A stretch of DNA of 64,000 bases from Liriodendron chinense (lineage: Eukaryota; Streptophyta; Magnoliopsida; Magnoliales; Magnoliaceae). Location of the stretch: positions 2,604,001 through 2,668,000 of the forward strand of contig PVNU02000853.1 of assembly GCA_003013855.2 (NCBI GenBank), read 5' to 3'. Positions 12,099 to 24,904 of this stretch are shown in pieces. The notes under the pieces are model-generated. The model did no database searches and had not been told where the DNA came from. It worked only from the letters and a program-made list of their open reading frames with translations. The position numbers and the translations under genes are program-made. Positions within the stretch are counted from its first letter, which is position 1. Each line of letters begins with the position of its first letter.

Positions 12099-12843
12099 TC
12101 ATTTTTTTCTTATGACATTCATTCTTACAATGGCCCTTCTTGCCACAATTTTAAAATTCAACATCTTTCTTAACGCTTGACTTGCATCTTGATTTATCTC
12201 GGGCCTTCCCACCCTTCTTGTTCTTTCCTCTCCCCTGTTCCTGTGCCATAACGGCCTCTTGCTGAGTAAACCCATGAGACTTCCTCCTTGTCTCCTCATT
12301 GAAGAGACAACTGGTAACCTGCTCCATGGACACATTTTCGTCTGGCACGAAGTTACTTAGAGACACAACCAATGTCTTCCAACTATCAGGCAACAAGCTA
12401 AGCAATAGCAGAGCCTAAAGCTCAGTGTCCAGGACCATCTTCATATCGGAGAGTTGGTTCATGATATTGCTGACTTCATTCATATGCTCAGTCACGGAAC
12501 CGTTTTCCTTCAACTTAAGATTCACAAGTCTTCTAATCAGGAAGATCTTATTGCCAGTTGTCTTCCTCTCATACAGCTCTTCTAGTTTTTGCTATAGGTT
12601 AGCGGCTAAGATCTCGATAGATACATGGTGGAACACCGTGTCATCCAACCATTGTCTAATAAACCCCACTGCCTTCTGGTCCAACTTCTTCCAATCATCA
12701 TCAGTCATATCCTTCAGCTTAGCCGATTCCCTTGAGACTAGAGCATACAAGTCCCTGTAATAAACCAAGTCCCCCATCTTCGCCTTTCGTATGGGCCAAT
12801 TAGACCCATTAAGGCTGATCATCCTTGATGAGCCACCTTTCAT
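12099..12843 (-). pseudogene. Copia gag (nucleocapsid) remnant
   Basis: Starting near the Met codon at 12841-12843 the minus strand encodes a Copia Gag: MISLNGSNW, then a W-rich N-terminal segment, a middle part ending LLPDSWKTLVVSLSN, and a basic stretch. The zinc knuckle near 12110-12165 has lost its first Cys (now Phe) and the next Trp codon is a stop; NCGKKGHCKNEC remains. Additional stops occur near 12592 and 12417. The primer binding site lies at 12884-12895 (minus strand tggaatcagagc), four bases from the LTR. Confidence 0.8.
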
Positions 12844-12899
12844 AATTCGCATTGATCCTATTGTCCTTCTTCCCAACCTGGACGCTCTGATTCCACTTT

Positions 12900-13713
12900 T
12901 GTTGGGAAGGTTGCACAAAACCTTAGGATCTCGCCCCCCAAACTCCGTAAATTATGTGATATGATTATGCAATAAACAAAATTAACCAAATCATCAATCA
13001 CATGACAGAAGAGATTTTTACATGAAAAACCCTTAAAGAGGTAAAAACCATGGGACCTCGTCCAGACAAACAATCCACTATCAAGAGAACTGTTACAAAC
13101 CTGATCACAAGCACAACCCGCTTGGATCTAACCTTCTTCACTCACGCAAGAGTAGATAAACAATAAAAGAACGAGAAACTAAGAGATCTCACCGAGTACA
13201 AGTACGTAGAAGAGCCGAGACGTCGATTGCACTATGAATCACCTTCACAAGCAAAAACCTCCACTTTCAACAAGTTTCCTCTCTCTCTCCTCTCTTCCTC
13301 TTTCTCTCTCTCTCTCCCCTCACCTTGGACATGTAACACACCTTATTGGAATACCTAATCTCAAATTGGAAGCTCTCTTATAGCCCCATGCAAGAGATAG
13401 ATCCCAAATAGGAAACTGGGTATAGCAGTCTGTACGCACCGTTAATCAGTCGGCCAAAGACGTCGACAGGTCGGAGGCACCCAAAAACAGTCCAGAGAGT
13501 TTGTGGAGAAAAAAATGAATTATCGACCTGTTAGTTGACCGGTCAGCCAGGACCCCAGACCGGTCGACGACCTGTCTGAATGGACACAAAATTGTCCAAC
13601 CTGCAAGGCTCCTTCTAGTCGAATTTCAGACCGGTCAACCAAGGGGTGTCGACCAGTCGGAGACTAAAAAACTGTACTCTCTCCTCAATGTCCTGAGGAG
13701 AAAAACTTAATCA
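12900..13713 (-). repeat. 5' LTR of the Copia composite
   Basis: About 814 bp, + strand bounded by tgttggg (12900) and cttaatca (13713). It is collinear with 6151-6973 throughout, with many substitutions and small indels. It serves as 5' LTR for the full interior and at the same time as 3' LTR for the truncated copy at 13732-14018, where the decayed polypurine tract 13714-13730 lies. Confidence 0.85.
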
Positions 13714-13731
13714 AATCTCCCTATTTTCGAC

Positions 13732-14018
13732 TCAGGAGGAGTTTACCGTCTTCAAGCCAGCCCAGCTTCCACAAGCCTCAAATTTTCCCTTGAGCAAAGC
13801 CTTGGTCATCATGTCTAAATCGTTATCGTCCGTATGGACCTTCTCAAGCCGTAACACCTTCTGTTCCAAAGTTACCCTGATCGAGTGATACTGAACCTTA
13901 ATGTGCTTCGACTTGAAATGCTGACTTGGATTCTTGCTCAAGTGTATCGCACTCTGGCTATCACAATAAACCACGTGCTTATCCTGCTTCAAGTTAAGTT
14001 CTTGTAGGAACCTCTTCA
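13732..14018 (-). pseudogene. Truncated Copia RNase H of the upstream tandem copy
   Basis: The minus strand encodes the last ~95 residues of Copia RNase H, ending at the stop at 13732-13734. Key patches are KHVVYCDSQSAIHLSKNPSQ and KHIKVQYHSIR. Unlike the copy at 6992-7330 it retains the FLQELNLKQDKHVV segment, so it is not a simple recent copy of it. Homology stops abruptly at 14018, next to cttgg, the same five bases that precede the other end of the composite. Confidence 0.85.
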
Positions 14019-14981
14019 CTTGGGTGGGCCACAAATGCAAGGATCACAAACAAGCGACTCATCAACTTTTTTAACCGTCCATTTAGATATCCAACATTTG
14101 AATGGTTTAGATCATTCGATTGATGTGATTTTAGTGTTGCAGTCGATAATTGGATTGTTTTGGGGCATCATCAGAGTGGCATATGTCCACCTAGAGACAA
14201 GTTTGTGACATGTGTACTCTCCAACCCTTAAAAAGGAAGCAAAAAAGGCATTTCCTTTCTATTACGCGAGAATCTCAATATTTAGTTGAGATTTCAAAAC
14301 CCAGAAAAAAGGTAGATTTGAAATGCGTCCGATTCCATTTACCTTCAAATCCAAGGCTGCCAAACAGGGTGAAATACCCCCGTTTACCACCAAATCCAAG
14401 GTGCCAAACAGGGTGATAGTGACTCATGCTGAGTTGGCCCGGTGTCTCACTTTTTCTTTTTTTTCAATAAGAGTAAGTGATGATGGAATTCAAATGTAGA
14501 AATAGCAATTGGAAAGCATGACTTTCAACCAGTGCACTGTTTGTTTCTAAAACCTTAATTTTAAGCATTTTTATTACCTTGGCATAAAAAATCCTAGTGG
14601 CCAAAATTTCCTGTTTGGTAACTAATCCATATATGTGAAGCCATGGTTGGTTTATGCAATCCATTGATCTGATGGCCTCATCATGGATGAAGATCTCTTC
14701 ATTTGCTCAACTCTAAACTTTACACAGTTGGCATGTCAATATTTGCTCAAGAAAACACCATCATTGGGTACACTCATCAGAGAAAAGAGAAGATTTGATG
14801 ATTAGAATCTTCCAAATTGGTACATGAATTGTTAAATTGTTAGGAAGAGTAACACACACAGTAATGTATAGCCCTTTGTAAGAAGAGTCAGATATATAGG
14901 GATGTAACTATAGAAGTGGAAAAGGAAGATAGCCATATACTGCCTGATGATAATAAAACAAGAGATGAGACAAATGAAGTA

Positions 14982-15025
<44 letters not shown>

Positions 15026-15519
15026 CTAACATATATGAACTAGATCAGGCCGTTCATCAGGAAAGAGGGGGAGAGAGAAGCCTTCCGAGTCCAATCTCCC
15101 CAAAATTTTTACATTAAATGGGGACCATTGGTTCATTTATTTTAACCTTCCAACTATCACAGAGGTCGTGGACCACTTTAAGACCAGACCCATCTGATTC
15201 TTGGCACATGGCACATACATGGAGGGGCCCACTTGATGAACAAGCCATATCCTGCACAAATATGACACATTGGCATATGTGGGTGAGTGGGAATAGGATA
15301 GCCTCTCTTGCAGGCAGCCATCACATTTTGAGAGAAAGAACTGCACGTGATAAGAGAATGGAATCACGTGACCAATCAGCTTGACCTTCTGCCAGGGAAC
15401 CAACCTTAGCCATGTGCTCATGAATCTACATACATTGTTTATGATCCCAACACAAACTTCATTATTTTTAATTTTCCTTCTTCCTCTTCTTCCTCCCTCT
15501 CTCTCTCTTGGAAAAACTC
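14019..15519. other. Intergenic between the Copia composite and the kinase gene
   Basis: 14019-14415 looks like the right part of the MITE into which the Copia inserted. 14986-15023 is a GA microsatellite. 15440-15510 is a T/C-rich tract directly before the kinase start codon, compatible with a pyrimidine-rich 5' untranslated leader. No further gene is recognised. Confidence 0.5.
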
Positions 15520-18500
15520 ATGGGGATCCGTTCTATCATTGCTCCCTCGGTCTCGCCGCCATCGCCTGAACCTGATCAAACCATCGCTCACCATCACCAC
15601 TATCACGACCACGACAACAACCAAGACCGCCACCATCATGGAATCCATGCTACGGATTCCATAATCATAATCGTCATCGTGGTCATTTCAATAGTCTTGC
15701 TTTTAACTGCACTCCTACTTATAGTAACTTTTCGCAGAATCAAGTCGGCTAAAAGCAATGCAGACAATGGAAGCAACAAGAGCACCACCAATGCCCACAT
15801 GAGAAAACTTTCCAAATTTGGAGTACTTAGTACCGCCAGTGCAGCCGGGGCAATCAATGCTAGTCCTGGTATGTGGTCCACTAACATTCTTATCAATTTC
15901 TAAATCTTATTTGCGAATGGTTTGAAAATCTCTTATGGCTCTTTTTTATTTTTTATTTTTTATTTTTATTTTAAAATTATGCTAAAATGACAAATTTATA
16001 TTAGCTTTTTGTTATACATTGTATGGATTAAATGAAAAGATGGATATTTACACCCTATGTTTTTTTTTTTTTTTTTTTAATGAACATACTCTTTTCTTTA
16101 CTTTGGATTTGAATGACATGTATTTATGCTACTCTGGTACCAAAAAAGAAAAAGATGGGGTATTTATCAAAAGCATAGGGTGTATATATCATTTATATTT
16201 ATGGTTTTTTTTTTTTTTTGAAGTTCTCTGATAATAATGTGCGAATTTTGTAAAAGAATTTATTTCTTTTTTATTTAGTTTTTTTTTTTTTTAATAAATT
16301 AGGCATGTTTAGTATAAAAAGAATTCAAATTCCATTGAGGTTTTGTTATAAACATACCCGAATGAGGAGCATTTATCAAAAGCATAGGGTCTATATCCAT
16401 TAATTTTGTTATTCTTACATTTTATGTTGGAATTATGCAAAAAAAAAAAGTTTTTATTATAATTTAAATTTCGTTATAAATATATGGATTTGTGAAAAAA
16501 AAAAAAAAGGTGTCATGTGTCCTTATTTATTTATTGTTATGTTGGGTATTTAATGGTGTGTAGATGTGAGGAATTGTCTCTATATGGGGAATGTGGGCCG
16601 TACAACGTTCTCCAAAAATAGAGGGCAGGTGTTCACATACAAAGAGCTGGAACAGGCCACAGATGGATTTAGTGAAGGAAATGTGATTGGAAATGGAGGA
16701 TTTGGAGTGGTTTATAGAGGGACTTTGAGTGATGGGACTCTGGCTGCTATTAAGATGTTGAACAGAGAAGGAAAGCAAGGAGAAAGAGAATTCAGAGTAG
16801 AGGTATTTCTTATTTTCTGATTTCTATTTCTATTTCTTCTTTTTTTATGTTTTTAATATATTTTTTTTTTTATTTTGCACTTTTGGGCTATTGAAATTGA
16901 GAAAAAAAAATGTGGAAAGATTTTCAATTTTTAGTGCAGGAGTGGTATTTGTCATACATGTAACAAAAACAAAATAATAATAATACTTGAAAATGTGTTG
17001 AGGCTATCAATCCAGTGCACCATGCACTTGGATTGCGAGGCCCGCCCATGTCCTGCCCACATTGTCTGGCCTAGAGGTCAGTTGGATTCGCGTAAGCTTT
17101 CAAGACTGGAATTAATCAGCAATGAGCCTGGTCGGGAGTCTACTTTGAGGTGCAATCATGGACTTATGACCTGGTGATTTGGCCAAGCCTAGAGTCGAGT
17201 CATAAATTGCCTGAATTGGGAGTGAATTGTCCGAGTGGCCCGGTCTGAGTCGATCGAATGAGTCAGGAATCCATTGGCCCAATAGGTTGACATGGCTCGG
17301 CCTGAGTTAACTGTGGGATTGGTTATCCTTGATTATTCCACATTCTACTGGAAAAAAAATATTAGATGGCTAGGATTTTAATGCATGACACATTCAGAGC
17401 AGGGCCCCTCCATATCAATGATTTGGATCAATGAACAAAGGGCTCACTTGTACAAATTGAAAACTGGAGCTTGCCGTCGATATTCTAGTGAGAGCATTGT
17501 ACCAATTTGATTTAAACTTAAAAAGGAAAGGGGTATTTTCATTGGCCATTACTCTGGGACCCACATGTTTTCTTTTCGTGCAGGTGGGTCTTAATGTAAG
17601 AAGCCACTGAGAAGGCATCCAAAACATTTCTGGGCCAGATGGGCCTGACCTTATCTCTTGCTCTCTTTCTATTGAAGTGGCTACCATTCGCCCACTTCAG
17701 CAGCCCCTCCAAGCATGAAACTTTAGCTGTTTCATTTTCTTACCAGTGGGCCCCACCAACATACACCAATCATGTCATCTGGGTTTGCGTCTTACTATGA
17801 AATCGCTCGTATAAAAAAATTTAATGGCAAGCACCATTTTTTGGTTAGACATAAAATCCCACCATCCACATGCAAAGTGTAAACTGCACATGTATATGAA
17901 ATCTAGACCATCTATCTTTTGGGCCGTGCCCCGAGAATCACAACAATGGGATGATCCTCAACCCCAATTGGAGTAACTTTGCCAATTGAATATAGATAGA
18001 TCATTGAACCATTTTATCCATCTGTTTATAATACTGGAAAGTCTTCCAATTGGGTGGATATCATCATCTGCTATTATGAATTTTTTTTATCTAGGGCCTA
18101 GTGCACATCAGATGAACCGCTCAGATCTTGTTTGTTCATTGCATGATGATGTTGTTGATGATGATGATGATGACAAATGCAGGTGGATCTTTTGAGCCGT
18201 TTGCACTCTCCCTACTTGGTTGAACTTCTAGGCTACTGTGCAGACCAACATCACAGGCTCCTTGTATTTGAATTCATGCCCAACGGTAATCTCCAACACC
18301 ACCTCCACCCTTCCACCTCCTCAAAGCAATATCAGCTGTTGGATTGGGCTGCCCGCCTGAGGATTGCCCTAGATTGTGCGAGAGGCCTTGAGTTCCTACA
18401 CGAGCAAACAGTCCCAACTGTCATCCACAGGGATTTCAAATGCAGCAACATTCTGTTAGATGAAAACTACAGAGCCAAGGTGTCCGATTTTGGGCTGGCC

Positions 18501-21500
18501 AAGACGGGCTCCGACAAGATCAACGGCCAGATCTTGACCCGGGTGCTAGGCACCACTGGATATGTCGCCCCCGAGTAAGTTCATTACTACTTGCCTTATC
18601 ATGCACATGTCCACTTGCACACGTGCACACATGCATGTCCACACATCTATACCATGTATGGCCATGCTCATGCATGCATGCCTGTATGACAAGCATATTT
18701 CAAACTAGATGCATGTCATGCACCTGATAAATGTGGTAGTATGCCATTTGAACCAAGATGCAATACAAAGCTTTGTACCTATGTCTAAGTGGGTGTTAGT
18801 GCAGTTTAAGTGCGTCTAAGTGTTAACTGTCGACTTGGATTCACTTAAATCCACTTAGACCACATACAGACATACCTAAATGCAGTTAGACACACATTGC
18901 ACTCGTAGAAAGCTTTGAAGTGGGTCTGGGTTCATGACATTTATATCAGCACCAGCACCAGCACCAGCATCATCATTATTCTTTCATCAAATACAATGTG
19001 CATCTAAATGCAATTGGATGCATATGATATCCTTCAACATGTAACTGCTTTTTCATGTTGTTTGATTCTTAAACATGGCCATTGATGACCAATGTCGTTC
19101 TTTTTTAAATCATAAACCATTCATGACTCAAAATGTCAGCAGAGGCATCCCACTGTTGATCCCGCATGGTTGTAGAACAACCACAGCTTCAAATTGGTCT
19201 AACACCAGATCATCTGATTCCTCGAAGCATAGGTAGAAACCCCAGAAGCAGACATTGAAACCACTGGTATGAGAACATGAGAGAATGGATGATTTTTTTT
19301 TTTTTCCATGGAAGTATGCTTTTGTAGATAACCCTACAACACCCAGATACAGATACAGATGGCGGAAATGGGTATAAGAATCCCAAGTTCCCAGAATCAC
19401 CATATCCCGTTTGTAAAACGCTATATGGATTTATTTTTATGATTTTTACTGGAAAAATTTCATCTATGCTACTGTTTTTCGGTTTTTACCAAAACCAGTT
19501 CTGTTTTTAAGTTCTTTCAGCTCAGTAAATCTAGCGAAACTGTTAACATTTCCCCAACTTTTCACAGTAACCCACTTCAGAAGATTCACCTTAGGCATCT
19601 TCTTTGGAAGAAAAGGGATTTTTAAGGCAAAAAATTCTTCAAGAAGTTTGACTTTTTTACCAAACAATGCCTTACAGTAATTTAAAATCCCACAAAGTGA
19701 TTTTTGAGGTGGGTGAAAATTACCAAAATGCACTAATCTATTTCTTTTTTCCTAAGAAAGTGGTGAAATCGAGCATTGTTGCGTGCACATCATGTATGGT
19801 AGGTATCGAACCTGTCCAACAGTTGCAACCCAGAATGATGATCAAATGAACCAAAAAAGGCTGATCCAATCATCAGTTGAGCCACACCATAAAAACAATG
19901 TACACCACCCAAAATCCTCCAAATTTGTGTCACCCACCTGATGATCGGATCGGCCTGTTGCAACTGTTGAACAGGTTGAATGTAATACACATGATGTGGG
20001 CCCCACAATGCTTGACTTCACCCTTTTTTTAGGACCAAAAAATAATAATAAATAAATAAAAGGAAACATGTGAGGACATTTTACTCCCTAAAGGCACTTT
20101 CGGAGATTCTTAATTAGTCAGCACCTTGTTTCATGAAATCAGTATTCTTGAGGATGCTACTGACAATGTCCAAAAAGGGAGGGGGGACAACACACAAAAA
20201 ATTGTTAAGAACTTGAACAAAATGAACCAAATACAACATGATTTGGTTATCATGTTAATAATGGCATGTTGAGTATATGCAAGTACCTTCATAGATGAAT
20301 TATTGTATCGTGGATGTATAAAATATCTGCAAGAAGAAAAAGAAAATAAATTAAAGAGATCATACAAGCACATTTCTTCTTCAGGACTTGAGATGATGGA
20401 TGTTGAAGCCATCTATAATTCAAATGTTTGATCTACAAAAAAGATTCACATGTTTTTCTTATCACCCATCTCCTTTCTTTACTTCAAGATAATAACAACA
20501 GAATTCAATATAGTTTCACATTACATGTGATACAGATGCTCGAATCAGATCTAATGGTTGCATTGTCCACCAGCAGACGGGACTCTGGAGCATGCTTTGG
20601 GCGTCATGTCAATCATACTATGAAAATAGGCAGGGGCTTATCTGAGAAGGGAGTTGTGGAGATAGGGCAGTGTAATCATTGAGAGGGTGGTGATTTCTGT
20701 AGCTAGAAGGTTCAAATTTAAATGTGTGAATCTTTAGCATGCATACGGGGAAGAGAAGAGGCAGGAAATTCCCAAAACCTAACAATTGAGAGAGTCAAAT
20801 TCATCACCATTCACCATATTCTACTGTAACTGAAATTTGAATCCAACTGCAACACTCCCTCTTCCAACAACAAGACCTGAATTCCCACGGAAAATATTGA
20901 GACATCCTAATCTACCTTTGTAGGCTTGTATATTGCACCAAATGAATGATCTTTCAAGGGCTGATTCCTACCCATTTACATATTACGTACTCTCTTCACA
21001 TTCGTGATAAATAATCAAAATTTCAAAGAAGCTTCACCAAATAACAATCTCTCAAACCCCAAAAATAGCTTCTTCTTCTTTTTAATTCCTTTTCTTTTAA
21101 AGAAACATGTAGATAATAAAAATCAGGACACTCGGACAAAAACACTGAAGGCAGAATTCGACAAAACAAATGGTCAGTTAATAAACTATGTGGCTTTAGA
21201 AGCAACTGTCTCCCATTTTCCCCATCAATGCATTTGTTATATTTGATTAAGGAAATGCCATTATGTGGTTGTTTTAGAGAAGATGGTGATGTATTCATTT
21301 CTAGAAATCCAAAGCATGTTGATTATTGTTATTTGATATATTTTGGAATAAGAAAGCCTGAGGATGATGAATCTGTTCATGTAGGTATATGCTAACAGGG
21401 AAGCTGACCACGAAGTCAGATGTTTACAGTTATGGGGTGGTTCTTCTAGAGCTTCTAACAGGACGTGTACCTGTTGATAACAAAAGGCCTCCCGGAGAGC

Positions 21501-23663
21501 ATATCCTGGTTTCATGGGTTGGTAACCAAAACCTACACTACTACAAATTTATACAACGGTTGTTGCAAACTTGCCAAAAAAATAAACGAAGAAGAAGAAG
21601 AAGAAGAAGAAGAAGAAGAAGCTTACTGGGCCTAACCCACGAAAGCCAATATCTTAGTTGGACATATAAAATCATTCCACAGATCATGGTTCATCCAGAT
21701 TAGGTAGGATAGATATAAAGTGTCCGAATGAAGTCCATGAGCTCAACTGCTCAAGCTAAGACTAATAATCCAATTACTCTTATGTAAAATAAAATTTTAA
21801 AAAAAAAAAAAAAAAAACACCGTACTTTCTAGAAAATTGCTGTGTTTGACACAGCAGTTTCTAAAAGATTGCTGTGTCCAACACCCATGTCCAACAAACA
21901 TCTCAGACACATTTCAACTCTTCTATTGAGAAGAAACTAGATGTATCTTTTCTTCTTGTATTTTACTAGTATTTTATAGTCTTTATACAGTTCTTATTGT
22001 TGGTTTATTTATAGCTACACATACAATCTTCTATATCTATTGCAGACGTACAAGTAAAACTTACATAATACTTACATTTTTCAAGGTCCTGGTCTGTTTT
22101 CCAGGGTCACAGTCTGTGTCCATGTCAACACCATGTCCATGTCCAAGTCCAAGTTATGCAGATGATGTTCGAAATCAAATACAACTGGCTTAGATCATTC
22201 AGAAAGAGGACCACCTACAACTTGTCCTACACTGCAATCTAATTTCTTATGCCCCCAAAAATTGGGTTTCCATGCCATTCTTGTGAAAAAAGGGTTGTAG
22301 ATTAATTAACTTACAACCTGTTGTAGGTGATCAGTTCTCATTCTGATCTATACACTATCATAATAATCTTAGCACTATCCCTGGGGCTGTTATCAGTGGT
22401 AGTTTGTTTAACTTTGGCAGTGATAACTTGCCTGCTTTGGGTAGCACTGATAGCATCCTTTAGTGATGTCCCTAACCAAGACTATACCAAGATAGTATTT
22501 GGAAGATATCTCAAGAAAAGGTTTTAGCACCTGTGTTGCCTCTTGTAGCTACTGCAACTGGTTTGGCATGCTATTCTTAGTATAGTTTTTTTTTTTCTTT
22601 AATTAAGAGACTGGCTAATATATCCCTATCTCTTTAAATTTAAAAATTACATGATTGTACTTGATATACATCTACAAGTTCATTTCGTAATAGAGTTTTT
22701 TTCTTCTTTTCTTTTTCTTTTAATGTGCAACCATTTCATAAAAGGTAACCAAATGTGCATGCATGCGCACAAGTGTGATTGTCAAAGAAAAGGATGCATA
22801 TGGGGTTTTCTTATACCATGTGTATGGGAACATGACCATCCACATGTGCACATATGTGCCAATATGGAACATGTGCAAGATCTGGGTTTCCCATAGGTGG
22901 GCTACGACATACAAAACAAATGCATGGCTGTAAAAATTGTTTCAACCATCAGTTTACTTTGTACATCGGGGCCCACCGGAGTTAAATGGCCTGATTCTTT
23001 AGGCAGAAGATCTAAGCATTATTTCCAACCAGATGGAAAACTTAGATCTTGCACATGCATGTGGAATTAGCAAACCTCATACTTACCTACATGTTTATGT
23101 ATGTATTTGTGTGTGTATGTGTGTAGATATGCATTTATGTTGCAAACACACATGCCATCTCTCCTTGCATATATCAGATTGATGAACCAAAATCTTATAT
23201 TTAAATGGGTTTATTTATTGACACTTCAGGCTCTTCCAAGGTTGACCAATAGAGAGAAAGTGATGGAAATGGTGGACCCAATTCTAGAAGGCCAATATTC
23301 AAAGAAGGAGCTAATTCAGGTCAGTCACCATGAACAAGATCATTACGACCCTCTTGGATACCATAGAAAGCCCAATGACAGCCATCATTATCCACCATTT
23401 CAGTTATCCTTAGGACCAACGCCCCCACAATCACTTTATCACCACATCACCATCATCACCTCCAAAATCACAATACTAAGCATCTCTCTTTCTCTTCCGT
23501 TGTGTTTTACAGATAGCAGCCATTGCTGCCGTGTGTGTGCAGTCAGAAGCCGATTATAGACCTCTTATGACAGACTGTTGTGCAATCTCTCATCCCTCTG
23601 GTTAAGAGACTGAGCATGAGTGGTCCCACCACCACCTCCACCAGATTACAGCACCAGACATGA
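15520..23663 (+). CDS. Receptor-like Ser/Thr kinase, six exons, last exon frameshifted
   Basis: Exons inferred from GT-AG borders and reading phase: 15520-15868, 16564-16802, 18183-18574, 21385-21517, 23230-23319 and 23513 onward. The product starts MGIRSIIAPS and has a short His/Asp-rich stretch (about 24-43), one membrane helix (about 47-70) and a cytoplasmic kinase domain. Visible kinase residues are the glycine loop GNGGFG (159-164), Lys180, the alpha-C Glu196, HRDFK with Asp280, DFG at 298-300 and APE at 325-327. It is therefore an RD-type, probably active kinase that signals at the plasma membrane; it resembles PBL/RLCK-VII-like proteins with an N-terminal anchor. In the last exon one extra base after codon 422 (near 23576) shifts the frame and gives a stop at 23603-23605. 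Without that base the frame would run to 23661-23663. Ligand and partners are unknown. Confidence 0.85.
16803..18182 (+). other. Kinase intron 2
   Basis: An intron of 1380 bp starting gtattt and ending with cag. It contains poly-T stretches near 16840-16870 and G/C-rich segments around 17030-17300 with repeated 'gagtcg' words, probably transposon remnants. The intron ends in a short GAT repeat (18144-18173) just before the acceptor. Confidence 0.7.
18575..21384 (+). other. Kinase intron 3
   Basis: A 2.8-kb intron starting gtaagt. It contains 'cacatgcatg' simple repeats near 18600-18680 and a foldback MITE at about 19690-20104. No other coding sequence could be supported inside it. Confidence 0.7.
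19690..20104. mobile_element. Foldback MITE inside kinase intron 3
   Basis: The left arm (about 19690-19825) and right arm (about 19965-20104) are imperfect reverse complements. Matching words are 'gcattgt' followed by a 'cacatcatgt' core, then 'acagttgcaac', with an outer 'aaagtg' word. There is no coding capacity. Arms of about 130 bp suggest a Mutator-like or foldback type. A target duplication was not resolved. Confidence 0.5.
21518..23229 (+). other. Kinase intron 4
   Basis: A 1.7-kb intron. The donor gttggt is weak but is the only one that keeps W (end of exon 4) joined in frame to ALPRL (start of exon 5), a junction conserved in this kinase type. It contains an AAG microsatellite (21586-21621), an A-run (21799-21818) and 'catgcatgtg' words near 22755-22870. 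A hydrophobic 66-codon frame at 22327-22527 has no family resemblance. Confidence 0.65.
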
Positions 23664-24545
<882 letters not shown>

Positions 24546-24557
24546 GAAGAACCAAAC

Positions 24558-24690
24558 AGACATGGGTGGAGGTAGGGAAAAAAGATTTGATGACATGTGG
24601 TTTAATTGAGGATATGGTCCTTCTTAAGATGAAATAGTAGAGCACGATTCATGTAGTTGACCCCAATTAGTTGGGGTAGGGCTTAGATGA
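24558..24690 (+). mobile_element. RTE-type LINE 3' end fragment
   Basis: The sequence reads like the very end of a plant RTE LINE: a 'tgggtggag' start followed by a 'gatttgatgacatgtggttta' type segment, and a terminus containing 'gaccccaattagttgggg' followed by 'aggcttagatgacgacaac'. The end runs directly into a CT microsatellite at about 24701-24748, which fits RTE elements ending in short simple repeats. A longer piece of the same family is at 42560-42985. Confidence 0.6.
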
Positions 24691-24696
24691 CGACAA

Positions 24697-24752
<56 letters not shown>

Positions 24753-24904
24753 GTGCGCGCGCACGCGTGTGTTTTATTTATTTATATATCATACAACCAT
24801 TGCACATTTAGTTCCCATCATGAATGTACAATGCCCTCAATCGGACAACTCAAACTTTTTGAGTGTTTCCATGCAGATACGTGGTCAACAATAAATACAC
24901 CTAC

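Larger units (their letters stand above)
6151..14018 (-). mobile_element. Ty1-copia composite: LTR-internal-LTR-partial internal
   Basis: Read on the minus strand the order is a truncated 3' pol end (14018-13732), a full LTR (13713-12900), a complete but decayed gag-pol interior, and a second LTR (6973-6151). The shared middle LTR makes a tandem arrangement of two elements, the upstream one retaining only its last 300 bp. The protein domains resemble the Tnt1/Tork type of Copia. Five-base repeats cttgg lie directly outside both ends (6146-6150 and 14019-14023), so the truncated structure may have integrated as a unit. Every coding domain carries stops or frameshifts, and the two LTRs differ at many positions, so this is an old copy. 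Confidence 0.8.
5772..14415. mobile_element. Putative PIF/Harbinger-like MITE split by the Copia composite
   Basis: The left end near 5772 (gggcatgtttggccgcttgg) and the right end near 14415 (minus strand: caccctgtttggcaccttgg) are similar inverted termini, both followed by 'atttg' words. GGG-n-TGTTTGG ends are typical of Tourist/Harbinger-type MITEs. The true element is only the outer parts (about 5772-6150 and 14019-14415); the Copia structure at 6151-14018 was inserted inside it. A clear 3-bp TTA or TAA duplication is not visible at the ends, so this call is tentative. Confidence 0.35.

Noticed and set aside
15508..15519. Upstream non-ATG start for the kinase
   Set aside because: TTG at 15508 is not a usual plant start; the ATG at 15520 is the first in frame and follows a pyrimidine-rich leader.
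22327..22527. Small hydrophobic protein
   Set aside because: It lies inside intron 4 of the kinase and has no family resemblance or supporting context.
23101..23559. 152-codon open frame over kinase exons 5 and 6
   Set aside because: It reads through intron sequence; only 23230-23319 and 23513 onward are coding by phase and splice sites.
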